DNA of 53,684 nucleotides from Prorocentrum cordatum. Its lineage: Eukaryota; Sar; Dinophyceae; Prorocentrales; Prorocentraceae. Below, piece after piece: positions 43,071-51,893 of this stretch. The stretch covers positions 56,047 to 109,730 of the forward strand of contig CAUYUJ010000762.1 of the NCBI GenBank assembly GCA_963575745.1, in the 5' to 3' direction. Positions within the stretch are counted from its first letter, which is position 1. Each line of letters opens with the position of its first letter. A program made the position numbers and the translations under genes. The notes under the pieces are model-generated. The model saw nothing but the letters and a program-made list of their open reading frames with translations, did not search any database and had not been told where the DNA came from.

Positions 43071-44317
43071 TCAAGTGCGTCTTCACAGCGCCCGAACACG
43101 GGCCAAGACAAGATAGTGTCAAGGTCCTTACGGAGGTGGGGCTAGCTCGCGCACGTATGGGAACCAACAGCCAATATCCAGCCCTCCCTCCGACAGGGGA
43201 CAGATGTGCAGTCGAAAGTTTTCCCAAGAGCGGAGAACATGTGTTCATCTGTGCTTTGCAAGGGCATCTTTGCATGCCGTGTCTCCCAGTCCGTCCTTAA
43301 TTCAATCCTGGAGTTCCACGGGTCTTGCACGGATGCCCAAGGACCCTGCACATTTGCCCTGCACCTTCATATTGAATTTCGGGCGCCCCCGGGCTTTCGA
43401 CACCGTGCACTGTGCACCATTTGTTTCCAATGTGTGGGGCTCCACAGCTCGCGGTCCAATGCTACACAGGAGTCTCCCGCAGTTTCTTTCTTGGCTGACG
43501 CGCCAAACATAGCGCCCTGCCGCCTGATGCGTCTGCCTCGCATCGTGGGGGGGGGAGGGGGCACGTCGCCCTGCAGCCGTGGCCTGGGCCTCGCCCTGCT
43601 CGGCGGTTCCTCTGGGGGGCTGGGTTTGGCTCTCGGCGGCTGGTCGGCCTCCCCGGGTGCCGTAGCAGAGTCTCGTCTGCAGGCTCTGGGAGGGCGGCCT
43701 TCGAGTCAGTCCCTGCGCAGGGCCCGAGGCGCCTGAAGCGCAACTAACGCGCTACGGACCTAACGAAGTTCTGTGGAGGGGGGGGGAGTTGCAGAGGTCT
43801 AGGTCAAGAGGAAGAGTATGTCGCATCCTTATTATTGAATCGCTTCGCTCATTCCGGCGGCCTTTACTGTCGCACTTCTGTCGATTTGGGGATGCATTCT
43901 TGAGGGGGTCGCAGTGACTTTGGATTTGGTTTCGAGGGTTCGTCGCAGATTCTGGCGGGGTTGTCCTGGGGCAATCGTGGGTGATCACGGTTCTGGTCTT
44001 GCTCGTGTCGGTGAGGGGTTGATGATTTTGGATGGCCGTTGTGGGGCCATGTCGCAGGTCGGAGGTATTCGTCGCAAGTTTGAGCCTTTCCGTTTTGGAG
44101 GGTGGCGGCTTGTGAATGCGACCGCAGGAAGAGGAGGATGAGGAAGAGGAGAAGGAGGAGGAGTGCCTGAGGAGGGTCGACAGATTGCTGCGCAGAAGTT
44201 TCCCAGAATTTCTTTGTGCTCGCTTCCCATATTGTAGCATCGCTGGCACTTGCTAGCGTGGTCGGGGGGCATTTGGGGGCCTCCTGGAGCCGCTTGGGAG
44301 CCGCTTGGTGGCTTCTT
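43071..44317. other. No gene recognised
   Basis: Unique sequence. Two overlapping plus frames at 43204-43736 lack domains. From about 44250 the CTTGGGGC-type units of the near-palindrome begin. Confidence 0.4.
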
Positions 44318-45014
44318 CGGGGCCTCGTGAGGGCCTTTTGGGGGCTTCCTGGGGCTTCTTAGGGGCCTCTTGGCGCCTCCTGGGGTCTTCTTAGGGCCGA
44401 GGGCTCGAAATGTTGTTCCGTGTTCCCCCTCTGGGTCTTCTCTTAGAGCGTTTTGGGGGCCCTCTTGGGCTGTCTTGGAGGACTCTTGGGCCGTCTTGGA
44501 ACCCTTTTGGGCCGTCTTGGGGCCCTGTCGGAGGCCTCTCGGGCCTCTTAGGGCGATCTTTGGGGCGTCTTGGGCCGTCTTGGGGCGTCGCTATGCCGAA
44601 AAGGTGGAAACGCCCAAATCCCCCCAAAACCTAAGGAAAAACACTGATTTGTTGCCTCTTGGGGCCCTCTTGGGACTGCTCTTGGAAGCCTCGTGGGGCG
44701 TCTGGGGGCTATCTTAAGCGTCTTGGAGCGATCTTGTGGCGTCTCGGACCCTTGGTGTACCATCTTGAGAGCCTCTTGGGCGCTCTTGGCTTTTCTTGGG
44801 ACTCTCTCTTGGCCCGTCTTGGGACTCTCGGGGACGTCTCGGGGCCCTGTTGTCGCGCTCCTGGGGCGCTCTGGGGGCTTCTCCCAGGACATTGCCAGGG
44901 CACTTTTCGTCCGGAGACCCCCAGGGGCCGCCCCGCGCGCGCGAACTAGAAACACTGTGAACCAGTTACCGGAGATCTTCTTAGCACGCCTCTGGCCCGT
45001 TGGGTCGGCGAATT
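44318..45014 (+). repeat. Left arm of a 1.6-kb near-palindrome
   Basis: About 700 bp, nearly identical to the reverse complement of 45247-45923. Matching landmarks include GAGGGCTCGAAATG, CGTCGCTATGCCGAAAAG, CCCCCCAAAACCTAAGGAAA, GTCTCGGACCCTTGGT and GAACCAGTTACCGGAGATC. The arm is itself built of degenerate TCTTGGGCCGTCTTGG-type units (reverse orientation of the CCCAAGACGGCCC family). Confidence 0.85.
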
Positions 45015-45246
45015 CTTCCCTGGGCAATCTTAGATGTTCAAGGGTCTTGCGTGGAGGGGCAAGCGTCTTGTATCCCTTCCTTGCGCCCTTGAGTTGAAGG
45101 TTTTGGCACCCAGACCTCAGATATTTCGTTTTTTCGTATCGTAACTTGTTGATGCATGGGTTATCCAGAGTTCTGGACACGATCTTCGCGCTGGATGCGT
45201 TGTTGTTCAGTTTCGTGGTGGGCGGGCTCCAGAGTCCGAGTATCAA
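45015..45246. other. Spacer (loop) of the near-palindrome
   Basis: This 232 bp is unique and not palindromic. It includes TTCGTTTTTTCGTATCGTAA. No gene is recognised. Confidence 0.7.
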
Positions 45247-45923
45247 AATTCGCCGGCCCAACGGGCCAGAGGCGTGCTAAGATCTCCGGTAACTGGTTCA
45301 CAGTATTTCTAGTTCGCGCGCGCGGGGCGGCCCCTGGGGGTCCCCGGACGAAAAGCACCCCGACCCAGGGAGAAGCCCCCAGAGCGCCCCAGGAGCGCGA
45401 CAACAGGGCCCCGAGACGTCCCCGAGAGTCCCAAGAAGGGCCAAGAGAGTCCCAAGACGGGCCAAGAGCGCCCAAGAGGCTCCCAAGATGGTATACCAAG
45501 GGTCCGAGACGCCACAAGATCGCTCCAAGACGCTCAAGATAGCCCCTAGACGCCCCACGAGGCCTTCAAGAGCACTCCCAAGAGGGCCCCAAGAGGCAAA
45601 AATCAGAGCTTTTCCTTAGGTTTTGGGGGGATTTGGGCGTTTCCACCTTTTCGGCATAGCGACGCCCCAAGACGGCCCAAGAGGCCCCAAAGATAGCCCT
45701 AAGAGGCCTCCGACAGGGCCCTAAGATGACCCAAAAGGGTTCCAAGACGGCCCAAGAGGCCTCCAAGACGGCCCAAGAGGGCCCCAAGGACGCTCTCAGA
45801 GAAGCCCCAGAGGGGGAACACAGAACAGCATTTCGAGCCCTCGGCCCTAAGAAGCCCCCAGGAGGCGCCAAGAGGCCCCTAAGAAGCCCCAGGAGGCCCC
45901 CAAAAGGCCCTCACGAGGCCCCC
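45247..45923 (-). repeat. Right arm of the 1.6-kb near-palindrome
   Basis: The inverted counterpart of 44318-45014, with scattered substitutions and a few small indels. For example, 45015 side reads GATCTTCTTAGC where this arm reads GATCTTAGC, and the segment near CGTCCGGGGACCCCC differs. Conservation over the whole arm suggests a recent inverted duplication. Confidence 0.85.
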
Positions 45924-46949
45924 CAAAGGCCCCCCAAAGCCCAAACGTCAGCGAGGGCACAATACGGGCCGGCGGAATGAGCGAAGCGATTAGATAACTG
46001 CCCGTCCCGATCTCATCTGAACCAGGCCCTGCCCAAAGAGCGGCCGGGACCAGGGCCAGGGCCGGGTCCGAGGCGGGGGGGGAGGGGTCCTGAGCTCCCC
46101 TGCCGGCAGGGAGACCACCTCCGCCCATCCCCCCTCTCCACAGGGGGACCGCCCGGGGGGGAGGCAGGAGGGCCGCCGGGCCCCCAGGGAGGGCCGTCGT
46201 CTGACCCGGGACCCCCGCTCCTCTGCTCCCCTCCCCCCACCCCGCCCTCTGTCAGGGAGGGGCAAAAGGAGGACAGCGACCTAACTGCGACGCTTCTTTT
46301 TCTTTTCTGTGTTCGTTTCTGGATTTCCTTGGGGCTGGCGACGACGACGACGGCGAAGACGACGATAGCGTCTCACACACGCCGACTGGGTCGGCGGATT
46401 TTTCTGTTTTCCTTTCCTGCCCCCTTTTTTGGCCCCTCTGCTGCGTCTACGTGGTCTTGATCTCTTTGTTCCTCTGTGTCGACTGTCTTCTAATGGGAGG
46501 GTCCGCCCTGGAGTCCCGAGACGCATGTCTCTGTGAAAAGCAGGGCGCTCTGTCAGTTCCGTTTTTCGTGTTTCTGGCCCCCTTCTTTCTGTTTCTTGCT
46601 CTTTGTATGCGTTGTCCTGTCCCCTGTGCCCTGCTGTTGGGTGGACTTTGTGTGGCCATTCCGCTTTTCGCGACCACTCGAGTCCTGTGGTGCACCGACA
46701 ACAGCGCGCACGGCCCTGCCAAAAGCACAGAGTTCCCGTACAGATACCGATGCTCTTCCCTCGTTCTCGCCTTGTTTTGCCCTCCTGGGCGGCCCTCGTC
46801 TCTAGGGCTGAATTCGCCACCCAATGCCCAATGCTGGTCAGTGCACGCCCCACGAGTGGGTCTGGGAAGTGTTCTTCGGAGCCTCCTGCCCCACCTGGGG
46901 AGCTCCCGGGGAGCCCCTGAGGGCTTCCAAGAGCTCCCAGGAGCTCCCA
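45924..46949. other. Unique sequence with ambiguous open frames
   Basis: The plus strand has a hydrophobic frame (46451-46987). The minus strand has a basic frame (46281-47090) ending in an Arg/Lys-rich tail. Neither shows a domain, and the two cannot both be real. No gene is called. Confidence 0.35.
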
Positions 46950-47140
46950 GTTGGAGCCAGCTGGGGGCCGAGGTGGCCCAGCACTAGCTCCGGGCCAAGG
47001 AAATGGGGAAGGGAGGAGGAGGAGGAGGAGGAGGAGGAGGAGGGGGAGGAAGGGGCCCCCTCGTCGCCAAGGCTGGACGCGGCTCGACAAACTTGTCGGT
47101 TTCGACCCTGGGAGGGGTCCGGGGACCGAGCGGATTTACT
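46950..47140 (+). repeat. Dispersed repeat (copy 1, interrupted by GGA)
   Basis: GGCCCAGCACTAG, CCCCCTCGTCGCC then GGCTGGACGCGGCTCG and GGTTTCGACCCTGG match 49830-49950 in order. A (GGA)n tract at 47016-47050 lies inside this copy. Confidence 0.7.
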
Positions 47141-47261
47141 CTCCTCCTCCTCCTCCTCCTCCTCCTCCTCCTCCTCCTCCTCCTCCCCCTCCTCTGTGCC
47201 TGGGGCCGAAGGAGGAGGAGGATCTCGCTCTCTGCTATTTCCGACCCGACGGGTCTCCAGG

Positions 47262-48482
47262 TTTCTGAGCCTAGCGCAGCGGCTAAGTTGCTGTCGGCGC
47301 ATTGGGGGCAAGTGCATGCTTTCGTCGAAGGTGAAGATGTCAGACGGCAAGAACTCATACCCTTCATCGCGCAGGTGCCCCCTCTCATGTTCTGGGAACT
47401 TGAGTTCGATGAATTCTGTCAGCATGCTCAATATGCTCGTGACTCGTGTCCTGGGCCCGACGGAATTCCGTACAGCGCTTGGTTTCGAGGCGGTACTTGC
47501 ACGATGGAACCTCTCTTTGAAGTGTACCAGGAACTTCTCGCTCATGGGCGACTTCCTGATGAATTTAATCATGGCATCGCTGTTTTCTTACCCAAGGGGG
47601 ATGCCCCCAGCGATGCCGTGGACGCAGTCTTCCGTCCACCTGAGCAGACCCCGCGGAACGCTCTTAGCCCTGCCATGCTCGAGAATTTAACGGCGCATCT
47701 GGTTTCGAGGGCCACACCGTTTCGCCTGCAATTCGATGGAGTTTTATCGCGCGAAGACGCGGATCCAGGCGATGGCCGCCAGCGACGAGTGCAAACTTCT
47801 ATGGGACAGGGACCCCCTATGGTTGCAGTCGTCCATGCACGCACTTATCTCTTACTATGATCAATTATGTGCCGTGCCCAAAGTACCCGTTCCTGGAACT
47901 CCGAGGATCCAAGCTGCTACGACAAAAATGGCTCTATCATCTTGCCCCAGAAGGGTATCGTGTCCCGCTCTTGTATCGGATGAAGAAGTTGGGAGTCTCC
48001 GCGAGGTGTTGTGATCTTGACCTAGCCCTGGTGGCGCTCCGTAGATTAGAACAGCTGGTTCCCTCGTGCGTTATCGTCTCTGGTTTGAAAACGTTTTCGA
48101 ACGGCTGGTGCTGTTCTTCCAGGTTCCGCGGGCCCACCTGTGGCTGCGTTTTCTGTTTGGCGCCTGGGGCCGACAACTTCCTTCACTATCTTGAGTGCCC
48201 TGTTGTTATGTATAGTGCCAGTGCCGTCCTGCATTTGCCTGTTTTCTTTTCCTCGCTCCGGGGCCGCAGCGTGCCTCCATCTTCCCCTGGGCCGCTTCTT
48301 CTCAGCTCGAGCTATCTGCCTGTGCGATTTTCCTTGATCTCATCTTTCAGTCCTATCACGACCTGCGGCATGCACCCAACCTGTCGCCTCCGAGGGGGGT
48401 TCTGCGGCTTCAGGGCTGGATGCGCGCTCGGTTAAAGCAGCTCAAGAGGCGGGATCATCGCCTGAACACACTGCTTGGGTAG
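47262..48482 (+). pseudogene. Degenerate LINE-type reverse transcriptase (ORF2) remnant
   Basis: The frame from about 47262 gives AAKLLSAHWGQV and then RDSCPGPDGIPYSAW, the hallmark start of non-LTR retrotransposon reverse transcriptases. HGIAVFLPKGD and FRPPEQT follow (fingers region). The palm with the catalytic Asp pair is missing: only about 30 residues separate FRPPEQT from the C-terminal region, where several hundred are expected. From 47736 another frame gives DECKLLWDRDPLWLQSS. After a shift near 47870, LELRGSKLLRQKWLYHL and a Cys/His motif (CGCVFCLAPGADNFLHYLEC) appear. After another shift, a tail ends at TAG 48480-48482. It is therefore a 5'-truncated, internally deleted, frameshifted and inactive copy. 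Confidence 0.8.
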
Positions 48483-49029
48483 GACCTGGGGAGCTCGCCA
48501 GGTATCGACTTAGGGTCGGGTCGGCCTAATTCCTTGCCTTCCTTGGCCTCGTGCGCCCCCCCCCCCCTTCCTCTCAGCCGATTTTCTCGGGGGCCATCCA
48601 GCGCAGACCCCATCGGCCGCTTCCAACTCCAGCGAGGGAGGGCTGCCACCCTTCAACACGGCTCTCTCGCTTGACTTTCTCTTGGGCGCCATTGCCCGAA
48701 GCCGAAACATTGGGCATTGGGTCCAGGGATGGAAGGTGGTTGCTCTTGATCACTTGCACCCTGGGACTACTCATAATTACTCCTTTATTTAGCTAGTGAT
48801 CGCATGTTCAGGGCTATATGGATGGAGGCGGCCCCCTTTTTCAACGCGTGGTTCTGGCCCAGGTAGCATGTCCGTTGGGCGGTCGTCGGGAGAATCCCCG
48901 TATCAAATAAAAATCACCAGGCCGACTTTGAGGAGTAGACTTGGGGGTGGCGGGTGTACCGAAGGATCTTTGATGCATGTTGGGTTGAGTATCGTCCCTC
49001 CTCGCTCTTTCTCCCTCCCCCTTCATCTT
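48483..49029. other. Unique flank of the reverse transcriptase remnant
   Basis: GCCATCCAGCGCAGACCCC and CGGCCGCTTCCA at 48593 recur at 50005, so part of this belongs to a dispersed repeat. No gene is recognised. Confidence 0.5.
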
Positions 49030-49265
49030 CCTTCGAGGAGGATGAGGATCTGGAGGAGCAGGAGGAGGAGCAAGAGGAGGAGGAGGAGGAGGAGGAGCAG
49101 GAAGAGGGGCAGGAGGAGGAGCAGGAGGAGGAGGAGGAGGAGGAGGAGGAGGAGGATGGGCAGCAGGTCGGGCAGCAGGACGAGCAGCAGGAGGAGGATC
49201 AGGAGAGAAGAGGGGGAGGGAGGAGGGGGGAGGGGAGGGGATGGAATCGGGGGGCAGGCAGGAAG
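49030..49265 (+). repeat. GAG/CAG low-complexity tract
   Basis: (GAG)n with GCA interruptions at 49035-49160, CAG/GAC-rich to 49200, and GGGGAG-rich to 49260. Confidence 0.85.
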
Positions 49266-49339
49266 AAATGTGCTGACCGGCAGCACCAAGCTTCCGCAGG
49301 CTCGTTTGGGCCCAGATCCCAGTGGATGTTGGCCCTGGC

Positions 49340-49640
49340 GCTAGGAGGCTCCAGGAAAACCAGCCACGCGAGCTGATTCTGTCCAGGCCTCCCAGATGGG
49401 GCCCGAGAAGATGGCGTCGGAGGATCGCGTCGCGTCGCCGATGCATCGGCGATGCGGCTCGATATGGAACCCGATTCTTATCGCGCCGACGGCGCCGATG
49501 CATCGCCAACGTCGCCGATGCATCGGCGATGCCCCTCAATCCTCCGATCCCATCGCCCGTACCCCGTCCGGGAATCCTCCATTCTCTATATTCGCTACTT
49601 TTCTTCTCTTGTCCCTCCCCCCCTTTTCGTCCGACCCGAA
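49340..49640 (+). repeat. Dispersed repeat with GATGCATCG palindromes (copy 2)
   Basis: GGCCTCCCAGATGGGGCCCG then CCGATGCATCGGCGATGCG, CCGACGGCGCCGATGCATCG and a second CCGATGCATCGGCGATGC. The copy of 34740-34965. Confidence 0.7.
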
Positions 49641-49799
49641 AGTTTAGTCTAGGAAGGCGCCCACTTGAGTAATTTTGGTTCAGGCCAGTCCGCCTGGGAA
49701 GGCGTTGCCGTGCGCCGAGCGCCTGGTCGTTCCAGCGCTCGCCCGCGGAGATGGCCGCAGTCGGACTCGAGAGGGGAGAGATCTACGGCATACGTGGGC

Positions 49800-50040
49800 G
49801 TTGGGTCCAGCTGGGGTGCTGAGGTGGCATGGGTGGCCCAGCACTGGTTCTGGCCGGCAAAACGGGGGAGAACGGGGCCCCCTCGTCGCCCTGGCTGGAC
49901 GCGGCTCGAAAGTTTGACCAGTTTCGATCCCGGCAGGGTTCCGAGGACAGATTTTGAACGGAGTTGCCCTCGTCCTCCCCTCTTGATCCCTTTTCTTTGG
50001 GCCCATCCAACGCAGACCCCTCGGCCGCTTCCAGCGTGGG
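49800..50040 (+). repeat. Dispersed repeat (copy 2)
   Basis: GGCCCAGCACTGG, CCCCCTCGTCGCCC then GGCTGGACGCGGCTCG and AGTTTCGATCCCGG match 46965-47110. GCCCATCCAACGCAGACCCC and TCGGCCGCTTCCA at 50002 match 48592. Together they suggest one longer dispersed element. Confidence 0.7.
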
Positions 50041-50149
50041 CGTAGATATGTTTGCCATGCTTCTCCCTCCTTCTCCTCCTTGCGGTCTTGGACGCTCAAG
50101 ATCGAAGAACAGCAAACCATCATGAACAGGTTTGCCAGCGTGGACACCA

Positions 50150-50890
50150 AACAGTGCATCGTTGCACCCTGGATGCGTGATATATTCGGTGCAATCTCTG
50201 TGGTGCGATGTCGCAGGCTTGGAAATTGGCACCAACACCAAGACAGGGGGGTGCCTCCACAGGGGGAAGGTGATCCTCGATTTTCGGTGTTGGTGGTAAT
50301 AGTTCGGTCACCTTGGAAGCCAGAAGATTACCACCATCGCCGAGATCGAGATCTTCTTCCCTCGGTGGAGGCACACCGCCGAAATTGGTGTTGGTGTCAA
50401 TCTCTAGGCCTGCGACGATGTACGTGGTGTAGGCTATGTGGTGCAGGCTGTGTGTGGTGTACTAGTACGTAGTGCAATACCGTGCAGTCTATGATGCAGT
50501 GCAAGCTGCGTGGCGCAATCCATGTGGCGCAAGCCATGTGCTGCCGAGTGCGTGGTGCAATCTACAGCGGACCCCATACGGGCGCCCACGGACGGCCACC
50601 AGGCGAAACCCGGCGGACCGACCCAGCGCACGGGGCGCCCACGAGGCGCTTTCGGGCGGTCACCCCACGAGGCCTTGGCGAACCCACCCAGCGCGCAGGG
50701 CGCCCACGACCGGCTACCAGCCGGGCGCCAGGCGAAATCCCGGCGGACCCAACCAGCGCACGGCGCCCGCGAGGCGCCCATGACCAGCCACCATTTGGGC
50801 GTCAGGCGAAACCTCGGCGCACTTGTCCAGTTGCTTCGGTGCATGACCAAAGTGAGAACCTCAAAGCGCTAGCGCCGTTTGGAACATTCC
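50150..50890 (+). repeat. Composite repeat, copy 4, interrupted by a foldback MITE
   Basis: 14-bp units (GTGCAATCTCTGTG, GTGTAGGCTATGTG, GTGCAAGCTGCGTG) lie at 50185-50560 on both sides of the 50211-50415 insertion. A GC block with GACCCAGCGCACGGGGCGCC repeats about every 70 bp at 50575-50810. The tail is CCAAAGTGAGAACCTC. Confidence 0.75.
50211..50415. mobile_element. 205-bp foldback MITE with 5-bp target duplication
   Basis: The arms of about 90 bp are inverted copies of each other: TCGCAGGCTTGGAAATTGGC at the left, and the inverted equivalent ending GGCCTGCGA at the right. The shared inner parts are GTGCCTCCAC and GGTGGTAAT, and about 26 bp of loop lie between (around 50300-50325). CGATG occurs directly on both sides (50206-50210 and 50416-50420). 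The element sits inside the 14-bp tandem block of the composite repeat, interrupting it between GTGGTGCGATG and TACGTGGTGT. Confidence 0.75.
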
Positions 50891-50917
50891 GAGGTCCGCG
50901 CGGATTTCGTTGGTAGG

Positions 50918-51071
50918 CGCCGGACACCCCCTGGCGGCGCCTCTGGCGCCGCACCTGGTGGGGGATCCAGCACCAGTCCGATACATCCGTGCGGCCCTCG
51001 AGAAGATCATGTTTATGCAGCTCGTTCATCTCATACTTGTTGATCGTTTACGGTGTAGTTTTTCCCGGCAG
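50918..51071 (+). other. Probable upstream intron end, with introner-like module
   Basis: GGCGCCGGACACCCCCTGG, GCCTCTGGCGCCGCACCTGG and CCAGTCCGATACATCCG recur in order within the 206-bp intron (GGCGCCGGGCCCCCC, GCCTCTGGCGCCGCCCCTGG, CCGATCCCGATGAATCCG). It ends at the acceptor CCCGGCAG (51064-51071) before the first visible exon. Confidence 0.5.
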
Positions 51072-51520
51072 GATTGTGTACCTCGTTGCTCGTGCTTGCT
51101 GTGGCCGCCCTCGCCGGGATCTGCGGGTGGGAGCAGCAAAGCCCCAAGGTGTTGTGGTACCGCGCTTCCACTTCAGCCAAGGCATTGTACGCATTGTACA
51201 CTCTGCCGAAGGAACACTTGGATACATTCCTGAAGTCGTACGAGCTCTTCGAGAAGGAGAACTACACGGGAGATGAGGATGGGGAGCACATCAAGGGATA
51301 TTACCAGGTAGTGAATCATTTGTGCGCCATCGGCGAGGTGGAGAAGATGTACATCCCACCCGTCATGGATCTGAGTCTCGGAGTGTTTGGCAACCAGGTG
51401 TTGTGGGAGGAGAAGGGCATGGCCGACAAGCTCGACGTGGGCGCGGGCAAGCAAGTCCTCGACGTGGGCTGCGGCAGGGGGCGCATCGCGCACCACGTCG
51501 CAAAGTACACGGGGGCCAAG
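51072..51520 (+). CDS. SAM-dependent methyltransferase, ERG6/SMT-like, first visible exon
   Basis: This exon encodes about 149 residues. It opens with a hydrophobic stretch (about residues 1-18, Leu/Val/Ala-rich) that could anchor the protein in a membrane. A helical region follows, with GYYQVV near residue 75, which recalls the HYYNVV region of sterol C-24 methyltransferases. SAM-binding motif I is VLDVGCGRGR at about residues 128-137. An in-frame TAG at 51056 and the lack of an early in-frame ATG mean an upstream exon is needed. A good acceptor (pyrimidine run then CGGCAG) ends at 51071, so the exon probably starts at 51072 with a split codon. The exon ends in AAG before a GT donor at 51521. 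Known family members transfer a methyl group from SAM to the sterol side chain at the ER. The sterol substrate is inferred. A related small-molecule methyltransferase, such as a tocopherol or phospho-base enzyme, is the alternative. Confidence 0.8.
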
Positions 51521-51726
51521 GTTCGAGGAAGCAAGGCTGAGTAAACAGAGCAAAGCTCAAAGCCCAACGCAGATTTCTCAGGACCGGCGCCGGGCCCCCC
51601 TTGCCTCTGGCGCCGCCCCTGGCGCGCTCCGCGCGCCAGGGAGGGGGCGGGGCCCAGCGCCGATCCCGATGAATCCGCTCGAAGTTTGGAGAGTTCAGAT
51701 CTATGCTGCCTTTCTCCCTCCAAAAG
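51521..51726 (+). other. Intron of the methyltransferase gene (206 bp, GT-AG)
   Basis: Removing 51521-51726 joins ...YTGAK to VVGLN, which restores the continuous SAM-fold strand seen in sterol methyltransferases. The donor is GTTCGAGG and the acceptor is CCAAAAG followed by G. AAG-G occurs at both junctions, a short direct repeat of the kind reported for introner insertions. The interior is GC-rich, with GGCGCC motifs and a Sma-like palindromic stretch. It resembles the sequence just upstream of the previous exon (about 50918-51071). Confidence 0.8.
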
Positions 51727-51893
51727 GTGGTGGGCCTCAACATCGACAAGACGCAGATACGGATGGCGGAGGAGCACGCCAAGGCCGAGGGGATGCACGG
51801 GTCTCAGCTTCAGTTCGTCGAGGGGAACTACAACAAGCCCTTGCCGTTTACGAACGAGACGTTCGACGCCTTGTACCACGTGCAGGCGCTCAC
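51727..51893 (+). CDS. SAM-dependent methyltransferase, ERG6/SMT-like, middle exon
   Basis: The exon continues the methyltransferase in frame. VVGLNID at its start is the second strand of the SAM fold, with an acidic residue (Asp) at the end of the strand where the ribose hydroxyls are usually bound. LQFVEGNY (motif II region) and FDALYHVQALTY (matching the FDxVYAIEAT region of ERG6) follow. The reading frame runs to CTC-AC, and the split codon ACG is completed by the G at 53507. Reading past 51893 gives unrelated residues and then a stop, which supports a donor (GTACCCC) at 51894. Confidence 0.8.

Noticed and set aside
42500-43300. Plus-strand frame of 266 residues with a Val/Cys-rich middle
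   Set aside because: The middle is the GT microsatellite translated. The flanks have no recognisable domain.
44548-45261. Minus-strand frame in the near-palindrome reading KISGNWFTVFLVRARGAAPG
   Set aside because: The same residues arise from both arms on opposite strands, with only short conserved-looking sequence and degenerate repeat on either side. Not enough to call a gene.
46281-47090. Minus-strand basic protein of 269 residues
   Set aside because: It overlaps a dispersed repeat and a GGA tract, has no domain, and the opposite strand is equally open.
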